Of a stretch of 64,000 bases of DNA, positions 36,718 to 45,225 are shown in pieces. The notes under the pieces are model-generated. The model was not told the DNA's origin and ran no database searches. It saw nothing but the letters and a program-made list of their open reading frames with translations. The stretch covers positions 1,452,501 to 1,516,500 of the forward strand of contig NZ_OX030782.1 in NCBI RefSeq assembly GCF_943733665.1. Reading direction: 5' to 3'. Numbering within the stretch: the stretch's first letter is position 1; the number at the start of each line of letters is the position of its first letter. This DNA comes from Aquimarina sp. Aq107 (GTDB lineage Bacteria; Bacteroidota; Bacteroidia; Flavobacteriales; Flavobacteriaceae). The position numbers were made by a program, and so were the translations under genes.

Positions 36718-37440
36718 TTATTTCTCTGCAGGAAAAGCAAATAAAGTAGCTTCTATTTCTGGATTCAATACAATTTCTTTAATTTCTATAGGCTGTGGGC
36801 CTTGAGACATAGAGAAAGGAAAATAAAGACCATCTACTTCTTGATAATCACTCATAGTAACTGTGGTTTTATTTGCTCCTTGTGTTGTTTCTACCATAAT
36901 AGGAACATAGTTTTCAGTTTCGAAGTAGTAGTAGCTAATACTTGGAGATTCTACTCCATTTAACGATACAGGTTCTGTAGTTAACTGCACTTTGAAAGTT
37001 TCAGTACCTTCTTTTGTTTCCTTTCCTAAATACTCTACAGTATATCCTTTTTCTTTATAATCTATAAAAGGATTAGGGAAATCATTCGTTGATAATTTCA
37101 TGTTATCTGTAGTTTCTTTGTCACTTTTTTCTGCTTTCATAGTCATGAAATTAGTAGACCACATTGTTTCACCATCAAAAGCAAACTGAGTAATTGTTTT
37201 ACCTTGTAATTCAATAACTACGGCTTGTTCACCTTTATTCCCAGAATAGATGGTTACAGGTATTACCATTCCTCCCTGATTAACTTGTGCTACCATTTTA
37301 GTACCAGTAAGTTTTTTCCAGTTTTCTTTACCTCCTGTGTTTTCTAAATATGTATCGATAATTTCATCAGCAGTTTGCGCTTGTGTAGGAGCAATAATTC
37401 CTATAATTAATGCTACAATTAATGATTTCAAAGTATTCAT
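36718..37440 (-). CDS. Exported LolA/LolB-like domain protein
   Basis: A periplasmic or outer-membrane protein of 240 residues with signal peptide 1-22 (APTQAQ). The pattern TADEIIDTYLENTGGKENWKKL and strands such as FDGETMWSTN, YTVEYLGKETKEGTETFKV and VDGLYFPFS resemble the beta-sheet of lipoprotein-sorting (LolA-like) proteins of Bacteroidota. Which lipid or lipoprotein it binds is unknown. I start it at the ATG at 37440, which gives a proper signal peptide; upstream residues to 37479 are not leader-like. Confidence 0.75.
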   Translation of the reverse strand: MNTLKSLIVALIIGIIAPTQAQTADEIIDTYLENTGGKENWKKLTGTKMVAQVNQGGMVIPVTIYSGNKGEQAVVIELQGKTITQFAFDGETMWSTNFMTMKAEKSDKETTDNMKLSTNDFPNPFIDYKEKGYTVEYLGKETKEGTETFKVQLTTEPVSLNGVESPSISYYYFETENYVPIMVETTQGANKTTVTMSDYQEVDGLYFPFSMSQGPQPIEIKEIVLNPEIEATLFAFPAEK

Positions 37441-37487
37441 TGTTAAATTTTTTATTATTGTTACTGCATAGTTAGTCATTCGAATCT

Positions 37488-37495
37488 TATTTTTG
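37488..37495 (+). promoter_or_regulatory. -7 box of the DUF72 gene
   Basis: TATTTTTG matches TAnnTTTG; a transcript starting near 37500 would give a leader of about 32 bases to the ATG at 37532. No TTG is seen at the -33 distance. Confidence 0.4.
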
Positions 37496-37531
37496 TTACA
37501 CTATTTACAGTAAACTTTTTAAATAAATATT

Positions 37532-38422
37532 ATGAAATTTGGTAAAGTAGAACATCCAGAAAGTATAAATTTTATCTTACCAGAGGATCATCGGGATACT
37601 TTAAAAGTTTTACAGCGAGAAAGTAGTACTAGTTTTTCAGTATATGTTGGTTGTGCTAAGTGGAATAAACAAGATTTAAAAGGTTTTTATCCTAGAGGTA
37701 CAAAAGATGAGTTACAGTACTATTCTAGACAATTCAATTGTATCGAATTAAATGCTACTTTTTATCGAATCTTTTCTGAAGATCAATTCAAGAAGTGGTA
37801 TGATAAAACTCCTGAAGGGTTTAAGTTTTTTCCAAAACTTGTACAAAATATATCACATCTTAAAAGACTCAATGAAGATGTCCAGCCTTATGTCGATCAA
37901 TATGTGGCAAATGCGATTCATTTAAAAGAAAAACTAGGAACGATCTTTTTGCAAATGCACAGTAATTTTGCTCCTAAGTATTTTGAAAGAGTTGTGCGTT
38001 TTGTAGAAAAATGGCCAAAGGAATTATCATTAGCTATAGAGTTTAGGCATACAGATTGGTTTAATGATGAGGTTGTTGCCAGCGAATTGTATGATTTGTT
38101 AGAGAGTTCTAACGTGTCGAATATAATTACAGACTCCGCAGGAAGGAGAGATTTATTACATATGAGACTTACTAATAAGGAAGCGTTTATTAGATATGTG
38201 GGAGCAAATCATGAAACAGATTATACAAGGTTAGAGGAATGGGTGTCTAGATTAAAAACTTGGAAAGATCAAGGAGTTGAAGATATTCATTTTTTTGTTC
38301 ACCAAAATATAGAAAAAGAATCTCCATTACTTTCTAAATTCTTTATAGAACTAATAAATAATAGATTAAATACAAATCTTAATTTACCGAACCATTCTTC
38401 TGATGGAGCTACATTATTCTAG
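37532..38422 (+). CDS. DUF72 (YecE-type) protein
   Basis: A cytoplasmic protein of 296 residues with a TIM-barrel-like DUF72 fold. Motifs: VYVGCAKWNKQDLKGFYP, QFNCIELNATFYRIF, FFPKLVQNISHLKRL, SLAIEFRHTDWF and the late HMRLTNKEAFIRYVG. Its function is unknown; the E. coli relative YecE has no settled activity. An N-terminal extension of about 30 residues (HPESINFILPEDH) precedes the domain, seen in flavobacterial members. It is monocistronic. Confidence 0.88.
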   Translation: MKFGKVEHPESINFILPEDHRDTLKVLQRESSTSFSVYVGCAKWNKQDLKGFYPRGTKDELQYYSRQFNCIELNATFYRIFSEDQFKKWYDKTPEGFKFFPKLVQNISHLKRLNEDVQPYVDQYVANAIHLKEKLGTIFLQMHSNFAPKYFERVVRFVEKWPKELSLAIEFRHTDWFNDEVVASELYDLLESSNVSNIITDSAGRRDLLHMRLTNKEAFIRYVGANHETDYTRLEEWVSRLKTWKDQGVEDIHFFVHQNIEKESPLLSKFFIELINNRLNTNLNLPNHSSDGATLF

Positions 38423-38628
38423 TTGTAAAAGGTTGTGTTACGGTTTTAACTTTCTTGTTGTAGTCTAAATCATTCGAAAATAATGTTAAATGCATAAAAA
38501 TATTTGCACTTAATCTTATTTATGTGTATTTTGCCGATGTTTATAAGTAATACTATTCAAAAATACGTCACTTATTTTTTGTGTTAGAGTAAATTTGAAC
38601 CTGTATTAATAAGCCAAAAAATATACAT

Positions 38629-39015
38629 ATGACTAAACTATTACGCCCCGCTTCATTATTTGTTTTTGTATTGTTTTCTTTTATTATTCAGGCACAGGAG
38701 GATGTTTTAAAAGAAACTATAGGCCAGTTTAGTGGCAGTATAACTACTTTTGATTTTTCAATTCATCAAAAAAATATAATCGAACAGAGTGAGAAGGTTT
38801 TTTCTTACGAAAACTGTAATCATGATCACTTGACTCATAATGATCATAATGAATTCCATACTGAAAGTATTTCTCTTATGGACATCATAACACCAGACGA
38901 AGGCGCAGATGTTAATTGTTCTGGTGGTTTTTGTATGCACGAATCACATTTTCATAAAAAGGGATTAACGCTAAGAAGACAATTATTCGATTACTTCATG
39001 AAAATATCTTGCTAA
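38629..39015 (+). CDS. Small exported His- and Cys-containing protein, unknown
   Basis: A protein of 128 residues with signal peptide 1-22 (FSFIIQAQ). The mature part has a His-rich segment, CNHDHLTHNDHNEFH, and a later CSGGFCMHESHFHKK, then a C-terminal helix ending in Cys. The His and Cys clusters suggest metal binding, possibly zinc or copper. I do not recognise the family. It could be the N-terminal remnant of a longer protein, but no continuation is visible after the stop before the helicase promoter. Confidence 0.6.
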   Translation: MTKLLRPASLFVFVLFSFIIQAQEDVLKETIGQFSGSITTFDFSIHQKNIIEQSEKVFSYENCNHDHLTHNDHNEFHTESISLMDIITPDEGADVNCSGGFCMHESHFHKKGLTLRRQLFDYFMKISC

Positions 39016-39047
39016 TTTTTATTTAATTTATCTATCGATTGTTTTAG

Positions 39048-39077
39048 TTGGGCAATGAATTTATTCATCTATTTTTG
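39048..39077 (+). promoter_or_regulatory. Promoter of the DEAD-box helicase gene
   Basis: TTG at 39048-39050 and TATTTTTG at 39070-39077 are 19 bases apart, a full match to the flavobacterial consensus. The ATG at 39097 follows a purine-rich AGAGG. Confidence 0.7.
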
Positions 39078-39096
39078 CACTATAAAAAAATAGAGG

Positions 39097-40206
39097 ATGA
39101 AATTTTCAGAATTAGGTGTTCCTAAGGACCTAAATAAAGGTCTTAAAGAAATGGGAATAACAATACCTACAAAAATTCAAGAGCAATCAATACCTGTGCT
39201 TATCAATAATAAAGTAGATTTTATTGGTAAAGCTCAGACCGGAACTGGTAAAACAGCCGCCTTTGGTATTCCTTTGTTAACTACTATAGATTCCCAAAAA
39301 AAAGAAGTTCAAGCATTAATCTTGGCACCTACACGAGAATTAGGTCAACAAATTGCAAAACAACTCTTTAAGTTTACAAAATATACAGATAAGATTTTTA
39401 CAGAATCTGTATATGGTGGAGAAAAAATAGAAATTCAATTATCAAGATTAAAAAGACCAACTCATATTGTTGTTGCAACTCCAGGTAGATTAATTGATTT
39501 AATTGAAAGGAAGGCTGTTGATATCTCCAAAATTAAAACGATTGTATTAGACGAGGCTGATGAAATGTTGAGTATGGGATTCAAAAAGGATCTTACTACT
39601 ATACTAAGTAAGACTAAAGGATATAGAAATGTATGGCTTTTTTCTGCTACAATTCCGTCAGCGTTAAATGAAATAATTAATTCTTATGTTGATAAGAATG
39701 CTGTAAGAGTATCAGTCGATAAAAATGATGCTGTTAATAAGGGGATCGATCATCATTTTGTAGTCGGTGAAGAAGTAAATAAATTAGATACGCTTACTTA
39801 TTTTCTTAAATCTCAAAAAAACCAAAGAGGAATAATTTTTACTAAGACAAAAGCAGCTGCTCGTAAGTTATCTAAACAATTGAATGCAAAAAATTATGAA
39901 GTTGGCTTATTAGAAGGTGATATGATTCAAAAAGATAGAGATAAAGTAATGCGAGCATTTAAGAAAGCTACTTTAGAGTTATTGGTATCTACTGATGTAG
40001 CTGCGAGAGGAATTGACGTGGCAGATTTAGCATTTGTAGTACATTATCAGTTGCCAGATCAAATAGAATATTATACACATAGAAGTGGTAGAACGGCTAG
40101 AGCCGGAAAAACTGGATTATCATTAGCACTTATAGTAAAACAAGAGTTAAAAGTGATTAGAGACCTAGAAAAAAATCTGGGTATTAGATTTTCTCAGATC
40201 CGTTAA
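39097..40206 (+). CDS. DEAD-box ATP-dependent RNA helicase
   Basis: A cytoplasmic RNA helicase of 369 residues containing only the two RecA-like core domains. Motifs in order: Q motif (KIQEQSIP), AQTGTGKT (motif I), PTRELG (Ia), TPGR (Ib), DEAD (II, in VLDEADEML), SAT (III), the motif IV region, ARGIDV (V) and HRSGRTARAG (VI). No C-terminal RNA-binding extension is present, so it is shorter than DeaD/CsdA or RhlE. Likely roles are ribosome assembly or mRNA turnover. It lies between a small exported protein gene and the type VI genes and is probably independent of them. Confidence 0.92.
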   Translation: MKFSELGVPKDLNKGLKEMGITIPTKIQEQSIPVLINNKVDFIGKAQTGTGKTAAFGIPLLTTIDSQKKEVQALILAPTRELGQQIAKQLFKFTKYTDKIFTESVYGGEKIEIQLSRLKRPTHIVVATPGRLIDLIERKAVDISKIKTIVLDEADEMLSMGFKKDLTTILSKTKGYRNVWLFSATIPSALNEIINSYVDKNAVRVSVDKNDAVNKGIDHHFVVGEEVNKLDTLTYFLKSQKNQRGIIFTKTKAAARKLSKQLNAKNYEVGLLEGDMIQKDRDKVMRAFKKATLELLVSTDVAARGIDVADLAFVVHYQLPDQIEYYTHRSGRTARAGKTGLSLALIVKQELKVIRDLEKNLGIRFSQIR

Positions 40207-40426
40207 TTTTTTTAAATATCATACCTGAAAACAGGGGGTTTCTTTTACCCAAATACTAGGTAGATATATTTGATATTTAATTATATTTTTGGTTAAGCTA
40301 AAGTATTTATTGTTTTTTTAGGGAAAAATCACTCGAATTGATTGAAAATCCATTTTTATTTTCAGCAATTTGATAATTTTTTGCTAATTATTGGGTTATT
40401 TATTTACTTTACGAAAAACCAACTTC

Positions 40427-42907
40427 ATGCAAATACTAGATTATACATTATCATCAAAGGTTGATAATGCCATTCATATAGCACAATCAATTGCAAAAGA
40501 GTACCATAATGATGAGTACAATGCTGCACATTTGTTGAAAGCTCTTTTACACAAAGATGTAGGATTAAAAGATTTTTTTAATCAGATTGATGGTGATATA
40601 TATTATTATGAAGAATGGTCAGAAGTAAGAATAGAGGCTTTACCAAGAGTTGTTAATATTCCAGATGCTGTTCAAGGAGATAAATCCATAGAAGCAGTAT
40701 TCAATGAAGCGGATACATTAAAACTTAAGTTAGGTAAGGATGAAATAACTCCGCATGCAGTTTTAATTGCATTATGCACTCCAGGTGTTGGATTCTCTTA
40801 CGAACAATTAAAGACACTGCCACTTAAAGCTGATGAGATTTTAATAGCAGCAACCCAAGGAAAGACTGGAGGTGAAAAAGCGGTTTCTACTAATGGTGGA
40901 TCTACAAATTCACAAGTACAAAAAGGAGATTCTGGGATATTAGACGAATATTGCTTTGATAAAACTTTTGCTGCAAAAAATAAACAATTAGATGATGTTT
41001 TTGGAAGAGATGCTGAGGTAAAGATGATTACCGAGATCTTAGGAAGACATTCTAAACCAAATGTATTGATAACAGGTGAACCTGGTGTTGGAAAAACGGT
41101 GCTTTTGGATGGTTTTTCAGAGGCTGTTGTGAATGGGAATGTGCCTGATGGTTTGCAAGATGCTCAAATTTATGAGTTAGATTTTATTAACCTTGTTTCT
41201 GGAGCAAGTTATAAAAGTGAAGTAGAGGATCGTTTTAAAAAGATTTTAGTCGCATTAAAAGAATATGATAAACCTATCTTATTAATTGATGAGATTAATA
41301 ATTTGACAGATAAAAATAGTGGGAACCAAGGGTTGGTAAACATTTTAAAATCTGAATTAGCAAAAGGAGAAGTTACGTTCATAGTTACTGCTACAAATGA
41401 CGCCTTTAGAAAACATATCGAAACCGACGAAGGACTTACTAGGAGGTTTGAGGTTGTTGCGCTAGACGAACCTTCAGAAGAAGATGCACTAACCATGATT
41501 TCTAATACTATTAATAAGTATAAAGAACACCATAGTTTAGATATTATAGATGAAACGATTGCAGAGGCTATTAGGCTTTCAAAACGTTTTAATAAAGATA
41601 GAAGTCTACCCGATGCTGCAATAGATCTTATAGATAGAACAATGTCGGCTTCTAGATATATGATCGAGACAACAGCAAATAATGTAGAGTCTTTACTAAA
41701 AGATGTAAAAGATATAGGAGAGAAGAAATCCGAAGAAGCCGATAAAGTAAATGCAGTAAGTTGGATCTACAATAATCTAAAAAGTAAGTTTAGTTATCTT
41801 TTATTCAATGAACTAGGAGAGGATGAAATGGTTCTTGGAGAAGAAACATTTGATAATTATAAAACAAAAATTGTTTCCATTTTGGATCAATTTTTTAAGA
41901 AAGCTTCAGAAGAGAAAACCTTTATAGATAAAAATGATGTTTCTGCCACGATTGCAAATAAAACCGGAATTCCAGTAGGAAAACTTCAGGCTGATGAGAA
42001 AGAAAGATTGCTTAATATGGAAGATCACCTAAAGAAAAGAGTGATTGGACAAGACCATGCAATCAAAACAATTTCTGAAGCGGTACTGGAATCGAGATCG
42101 GGCTTAAGTAAACCAGGACTGCCAACAGGCTCTTTTTTCTTTACAGGTCCTACGGGTACAGGTAAAACAGAATTAGCAAAATCTCTTGCTGAGTTTCTTT
42201 TTCAGACTGAAGATGCTATTATTAGGTTTGATATGTCTGAATTTAAAGAAGAACACTCTGCCGCACTATTATATGGAGCTCCTCCAGGATATGTAGGATA
42301 TGAAGAAGGAGGGTTGTTAGTAAATAAAATAAGACAAAAACCATATTCTATTGTACTTTTTGATGAAATAGAAAAAGCACATCCATCAGTTTTTGACATT
42401 TTTCTTCAAATTTTGGATGAAGGAAAGTTGAATGATCGATTAGGAAAGACTGGAGATTTTTCTAATGCTGTTATTTTATTTACTTCTAATATTGGGAGTG
42501 AGCACGTTGTAAAATCATTTACAGATGGAGAAATTCCTAAATCATCAGATCTATTAGAATTGATGTCTAGACATTTTAGACCAGAGTTTTTAGGAAGGTT
42601 AACAGAGATTGTTCCTTTTGCACCGATTACAAAAGAGAATGTAGTAAAGATTTTTAATATTCAATTAAAGGATTTACACAAAGCCCTTAATAAGCAAGAA
42701 GTAACATTAGAGCTTACAGAGGCTGCACAAGAATATTTAGCTTATAAGGGATTTACCCCCAAATATGGGGCGAGACCTTTAAGAGGAGTTATTAGAACTG
42801 ATTTAAGAGGTCCTTTGTCTAAAATGCTGATTACAGGTAAGATAGGTAAAGGGAGTAAAGTCAGTCTTGATATAAAAGATGAAAAAATGGAATGGTCATA
42901 CGAATAA
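40427..42907 (+). CDS. tssH: T6SS disassembly ATPase ClpV/TssH
   Basis: A cytosolic Hsp100 ATPase of 826 residues that should recycle contracted sheath. Order: ClpN-like domain (1-150), AAA1 with GEPGVGKT and ILLIDEIN, middle region, AAA2 with GPTGTGKT and VLFDEIEKAHPSVFD, and D2-small domain with YGARPLRGVI. No ClpP-binding VGF/IGF loop is seen after NIGS, unlike ClpC at 26135, and the next two genes are tssB and tssC; both support ClpV rather than a protease partner. AAA1 has Asn instead of His after the DEI of Walker B, a minor change. I use the ATG at 40427, giving MQILDYTLSSKV; the longer frame lacks family character. The 220 bases upstream hold no clear feature. Confidence 0.9.
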   Translation: MQILDYTLSSKVDNAIHIAQSIAKEYHNDEYNAAHLLKALLHKDVGLKDFFNQIDGDIYYYEEWSEVRIEALPRVVNIPDAVQGDKSIEAVFNEADTLKLKLGKDEITPHAVLIALCTPGVGFSYEQLKTLPLKADEILIAATQGKTGGEKAVSTNGGSTNSQVQKGDSGILDEYCFDKTFAAKNKQLDDVFGRDAEVKMITEILGRHSKPNVLITGEPGVGKTVLLDGFSEAVVNGNVPDGLQDAQIYELDFINLVSGASYKSEVEDRFKKILVALKEYDKPILLIDEINNLTDKNSGNQGLVNILKSELAKGEVTFIVTATNDAFRKHIETDEGLTRRFEVVALDEPSEEDALTMISNTINKYKEHHSLDIIDETIAEAIRLSKRFNKDRSLPDAAIDLIDRTMSASRYMIETTANNVESLLKDVKDIGEKKSEEADKVNAVSWIYNNLKSKFSYLLFNELGEDEMVLGEETFDNYKTKIVSILDQFFKKASEEKTFIDKNDVSATIANKTGIPVGKLQADEKERLLNMEDHLKKRVIGQDHAIKTISEAVLESRSGLSKPGLPTGSFFFTGPTGTGKTELAKSLAEFLFQTEDAIIRFDMSEFKEEHSAALLYGAPPGYVGYEEGGLLVNKIRQKPYSIVLFDEIEKAHPSVFDIFLQILDEGKLNDRLGKTGDFSNAVILFTSNIGSEHVVKSFTDGEIPKSSDLLELMSRHFRPEFLGRLTEIVPFAPITKENVVKIFNIQLKDLHKALNKQEVTLELTEAAQEYLAYKGFTPKYGARPLRGVIRTDLRGPLSKMLITGKIGKGSKVSLDIKDEKMEWSYE

Positions 42908-42969
42908 AGAACCATATCCTGCAATAAAATTAGTATATTTATAATTCACAATCATTATTTAGAGAAAAT

Positions 42970-43419
42970 ATGAGCAATAACACATATGGATTAGGAGGAA
43001 CAGAGGTAAAAACCGATGCTAGTGAAGCTATATTGGAAATCGGACAAAATAAAACACTTCTTGTTCAGAAATTAACTCAAGATCAGCCTATTAAGCCGCA
43101 GATTGTAAACGGTTTGACATCTATTGATCATGTATTTGAAAATTATAAGCCTGAGGTAGAGGTAGAGTTTGAAGATGCGGATGGAGTAGAAAGCAAAGAA
43201 ACTTTGAAATTTAGCCATTTAGGTAATTTCGGAAAAAAAGGGATTATAGATCAGAGTAAATTTTTAAATGATTTAGATACTGAAAAGGATCAGTATTTGA
43301 AAGTGGTGAAACAACTTAAATCCAATAAGATCTTAAAAACTGCTTTAGCAGATCCAGATGCAAAACAAGCGTTGATAAGATCAATCGAATCATTATTAGC
43401 AGAATTACAGCAAGGTTAA
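42970..43419 (+). CDS. tssB: T6SS contractile sheath small subunit TssB
   Basis: A cytosolic protein of 149 residues that forms the sheath with TssC. The N-terminus GLGGTEVKTDASEAILEIGQNKTL (shown by its first residues), the IKPQIVNGLTSIDHVFE segment and the C-terminal LIRSIESLLAEL helix match TssB of the Bacteroidota subtype iii system. It lies 62 bases after tssH and 22 bases before tssC, one operon. Confidence 0.9.
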   Translation: MSNNTYGLGGTEVKTDASEAILEIGQNKTLLVQKLTQDQPIKPQIVNGLTSIDHVFENYKPEVEVEFEDADGVESKETLKFSHLGNFGKKGIIDQSKFLNDLDTEKDQYLKVVKQLKSNKILKTALADPDAKQALIRSIESLLAELQQG

Positions 43420-43441
43420 AAGATAAAGACACATAAATCAC

Positions 43442-44794
43442 ATGGCAGCAGGAAAACAAGCTCAAGAGAGTGTTAAAATAGAAAATCCAGCAAAGGAATT
43501 AAAAATAAACGAAGAAAAGTTAGCTAGATATGGCGGTTTTGATCTTTTAGAAGCGTGTATCGATGATGTTCAGAATATGAACCCCGATCGTAAGGCACGT
43601 AAAAAGATTTTTCTTACAGAATCAACTAAAAAACTAGAAAGAGCTAAGCTTCAAAAAACATTAGAAATTTGGAGAGATGTTTTATCATCATCAGATGATA
43701 TCTCTGAAATGGTTGAAGAATCAGAAAAACGTTCTGAAATTGCTGGAAAATCTTTGGAAAAAAACTTAGGCGCAGCATTAGAGCAGACTAGAGAACTAGA
43801 ACAATCATATAGATCTGTGGCTTTATTCTTTAAGAATACAGAATCTCAAAAAGTTAAGAATATTAATATCATGAATGCCGAATTGGAGCAGTTAAAAGAT
43901 CTAGATAACACTAGATTTATTGATGCGATCCAAGAGGAATTAGTTCAAGGGTATGATCGTCTTGATTTAAGAGATAATTATGGGATTTTAGTGATACCAG
44001 GTTATTTAGGATCTAATAAAGTGGTAGAAAAATGGGCAAAGATTGCTCATGAGAATAAGGTAATGATGATTACTGATTTCGAACATCTTGATGAACCAGA
44101 TGATGTTATGGAAATGTTTGAAGCAGCTAATCTTACCGGTGGAGATAAGTATAGGTCTAATGTTATGATGGCTTGTAATTGGTTAGTAGGAAGAGGAAAG
44201 CATGATGAAGTAGGAGAAGAAGATGATCTTTTTGTACCACCATCTAGTGCATTAGCAGGACAGGTATATAGAACATTGATGTCTCAGGTTGCTGCGGGTA
44301 AGAAACATGGTGGGATTAATGAGGTAGATGGTGTTCGATTTGACCTAAAGAAAAGTGAGATTGCTCAGTTAGAGAAATTAGGATTAGTTCCTATGGTTAA
44401 TGAATATGGAAAAGTAATGGCATTTTCTGCTAAAACGTTGTTTAATGGCGATAACTTAGGGTTACAAACATATTCCGTAGTTAGGGTATTTGATTATGTA
44501 ACCAAAGTACTAATGGATTTCTTAAACAGGAGAGCATTTGAAAACTTTAATGCAAGAACGCGTAAGGAGTTGATGGGACAGATCGTTAAATTCTTAGATG
44601 GAATTACAGGTCCAGATCAATTAATTGAAGATTTTTCGATTAAGCGTTTCGAACAAGATCCGAATCAAAAGGATAGAGTATATCTAGATATACATATGAA
44701 ACCTTATTTTCCAGCTAAAAACTTTATGATAAAAATGGATGGACAGAAAGGTGATGATGGTACTGATTGGGATTCAGATTATGAGCAACAATAG
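43442..44794 (+). CDS. tssC: T6SS contractile sheath large subunit TssC (DUF5458)
   Basis: A cytosolic sheath protein of 450 residues, the DUF5458 family of the Bacteroidota subtype iii system. Recognisable segments: KLARYGGFDLLEACID near the N-terminus, NYGILVIPGYLG in the middle, MMACNWLVGRG and the C-terminal VYLDIHMKPYFPAKNF. The C-terminal D-rich tail ends in DSDYEQQ. A long helical section (about 90-150) fits the TssB-binding part. The operon ends with a terminator. No Hcp, TssE, TssF, TssG or membrane-complex gene follows here, so those must lie elsewhere if the system is complete. Confidence 0.92.
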   Translation: MAAGKQAQESVKIENPAKELKINEEKLARYGGFDLLEACIDDVQNMNPDRKARKKIFLTESTKKLERAKLQKTLEIWRDVLSSSDDISEMVEESEKRSEIAGKSLEKNLGAALEQTRELEQSYRSVALFFKNTESQKVKNINIMNAELEQLKDLDNTRFIDAIQEELVQGYDRLDLRDNYGILVIPGYLGSNKVVEKWAKIAHENKVMMITDFEHLDEPDDVMEMFEAANLTGGDKYRSNVMMACNWLVGRGKHDEVGEEDDLFVPPSSALAGQVYRTLMSQVAAGKKHGGINEVDGVRFDLKKSEIAQLEKLGLVPMVNEYGKVMAFSAKTLFNGDNLGLQTYSVVRVFDYVTKVLMDFLNRRAFENFNARTRKELMGQIVKFLDGITGPDQLIEDFSIKRFEQDPNQKDRVYLDIHMKPYFPAKNFMIKMDGQKGDDGTDWDSDYEQQ

Positions 44795-44816
44795 TTATAG
44801 ACTATAATTAAATAAG

Positions 44817-44852
44817 AAAAGAGCGCTAATTATTTTTTAGCGCTCTTTTTTT
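44817..44852. terminator. Terminator after tssC
   Basis: A stem of about 13 bp (GAGCGCTAA with TTAGCGCTC at its core, 7-base loop) flanked by A4 and T7 runs. It also borders the stop codon of the convergent response-regulator gene at 44851. Confidence 0.85.
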
Positions 44853-45225
44853 ATTTAATTTTTGATTTCACTTTAGAAATAGCAGATAAAAGTTTATCGA
44901 AGTTAACTGGCTTAGAAAAGTATTTATCAAAGCCTATTTTGATAAATTTTTGAGCATCACCAGGCATAGCGTATGCAGTTACCGCATATATAGGAATATT
45001 CTTAAGTACATCTAGCTTTTTAAAACGTTTTAATAGTTCGCATCCATCCATTTGGTTTAGACCAAGGTTTATATCTACTAGAATTAGATCAAGGGTAGAT
45101 TCTTTAACCATTTTTAAAGCTATTGGACCATTTTCTGCAATAATTACATTGGATGAGTTTTTAGATAACATCCGATTCATAACCATAGCATTAATTTTAT
45201 TGTCTTCTACGTAAAGTATATTCAT
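44851..45225 (-). CDS. Stand-alone receiver-domain response regulator
   Basis: A protein of 124 residues that is only a CheY-like receiver. The acidic pocket is VEDNK, the phosphoacceptor is in LDLILVDINLG (Asp about 55), and the switch residues are in AVTAYA and FSKPV. There is no output domain, so it acts on another protein or as a phosphate store. Its ATG overlaps the TGA stop of the kinase gene (ATGA), so it is coupled to that kinase and is its likely partner. Confidence 0.9.
   Translation of the reverse strand: MNILYVEDNKINAMVMNRMLSKNSSNVIIAENGPIALKMVKESTLDLILVDINLGLNQMDGCELLKRFKKLDVLKNIPIYAVTAYAMPGDAQKFIKIGFDKYFSKPVNFDKLLSAISKVKSKIK

Noticed and set aside
40427..44794. Sheath and ATPase genes considered as an extracellular contractile injection system
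   Set aside because: DUF5458-type TssC with TssB and ClpV, plus a VgrG with PAAR/Rhs nearby, are typical of T6SS subtype iii; no phage-tail-like tube or tail-fibre genes are seen.
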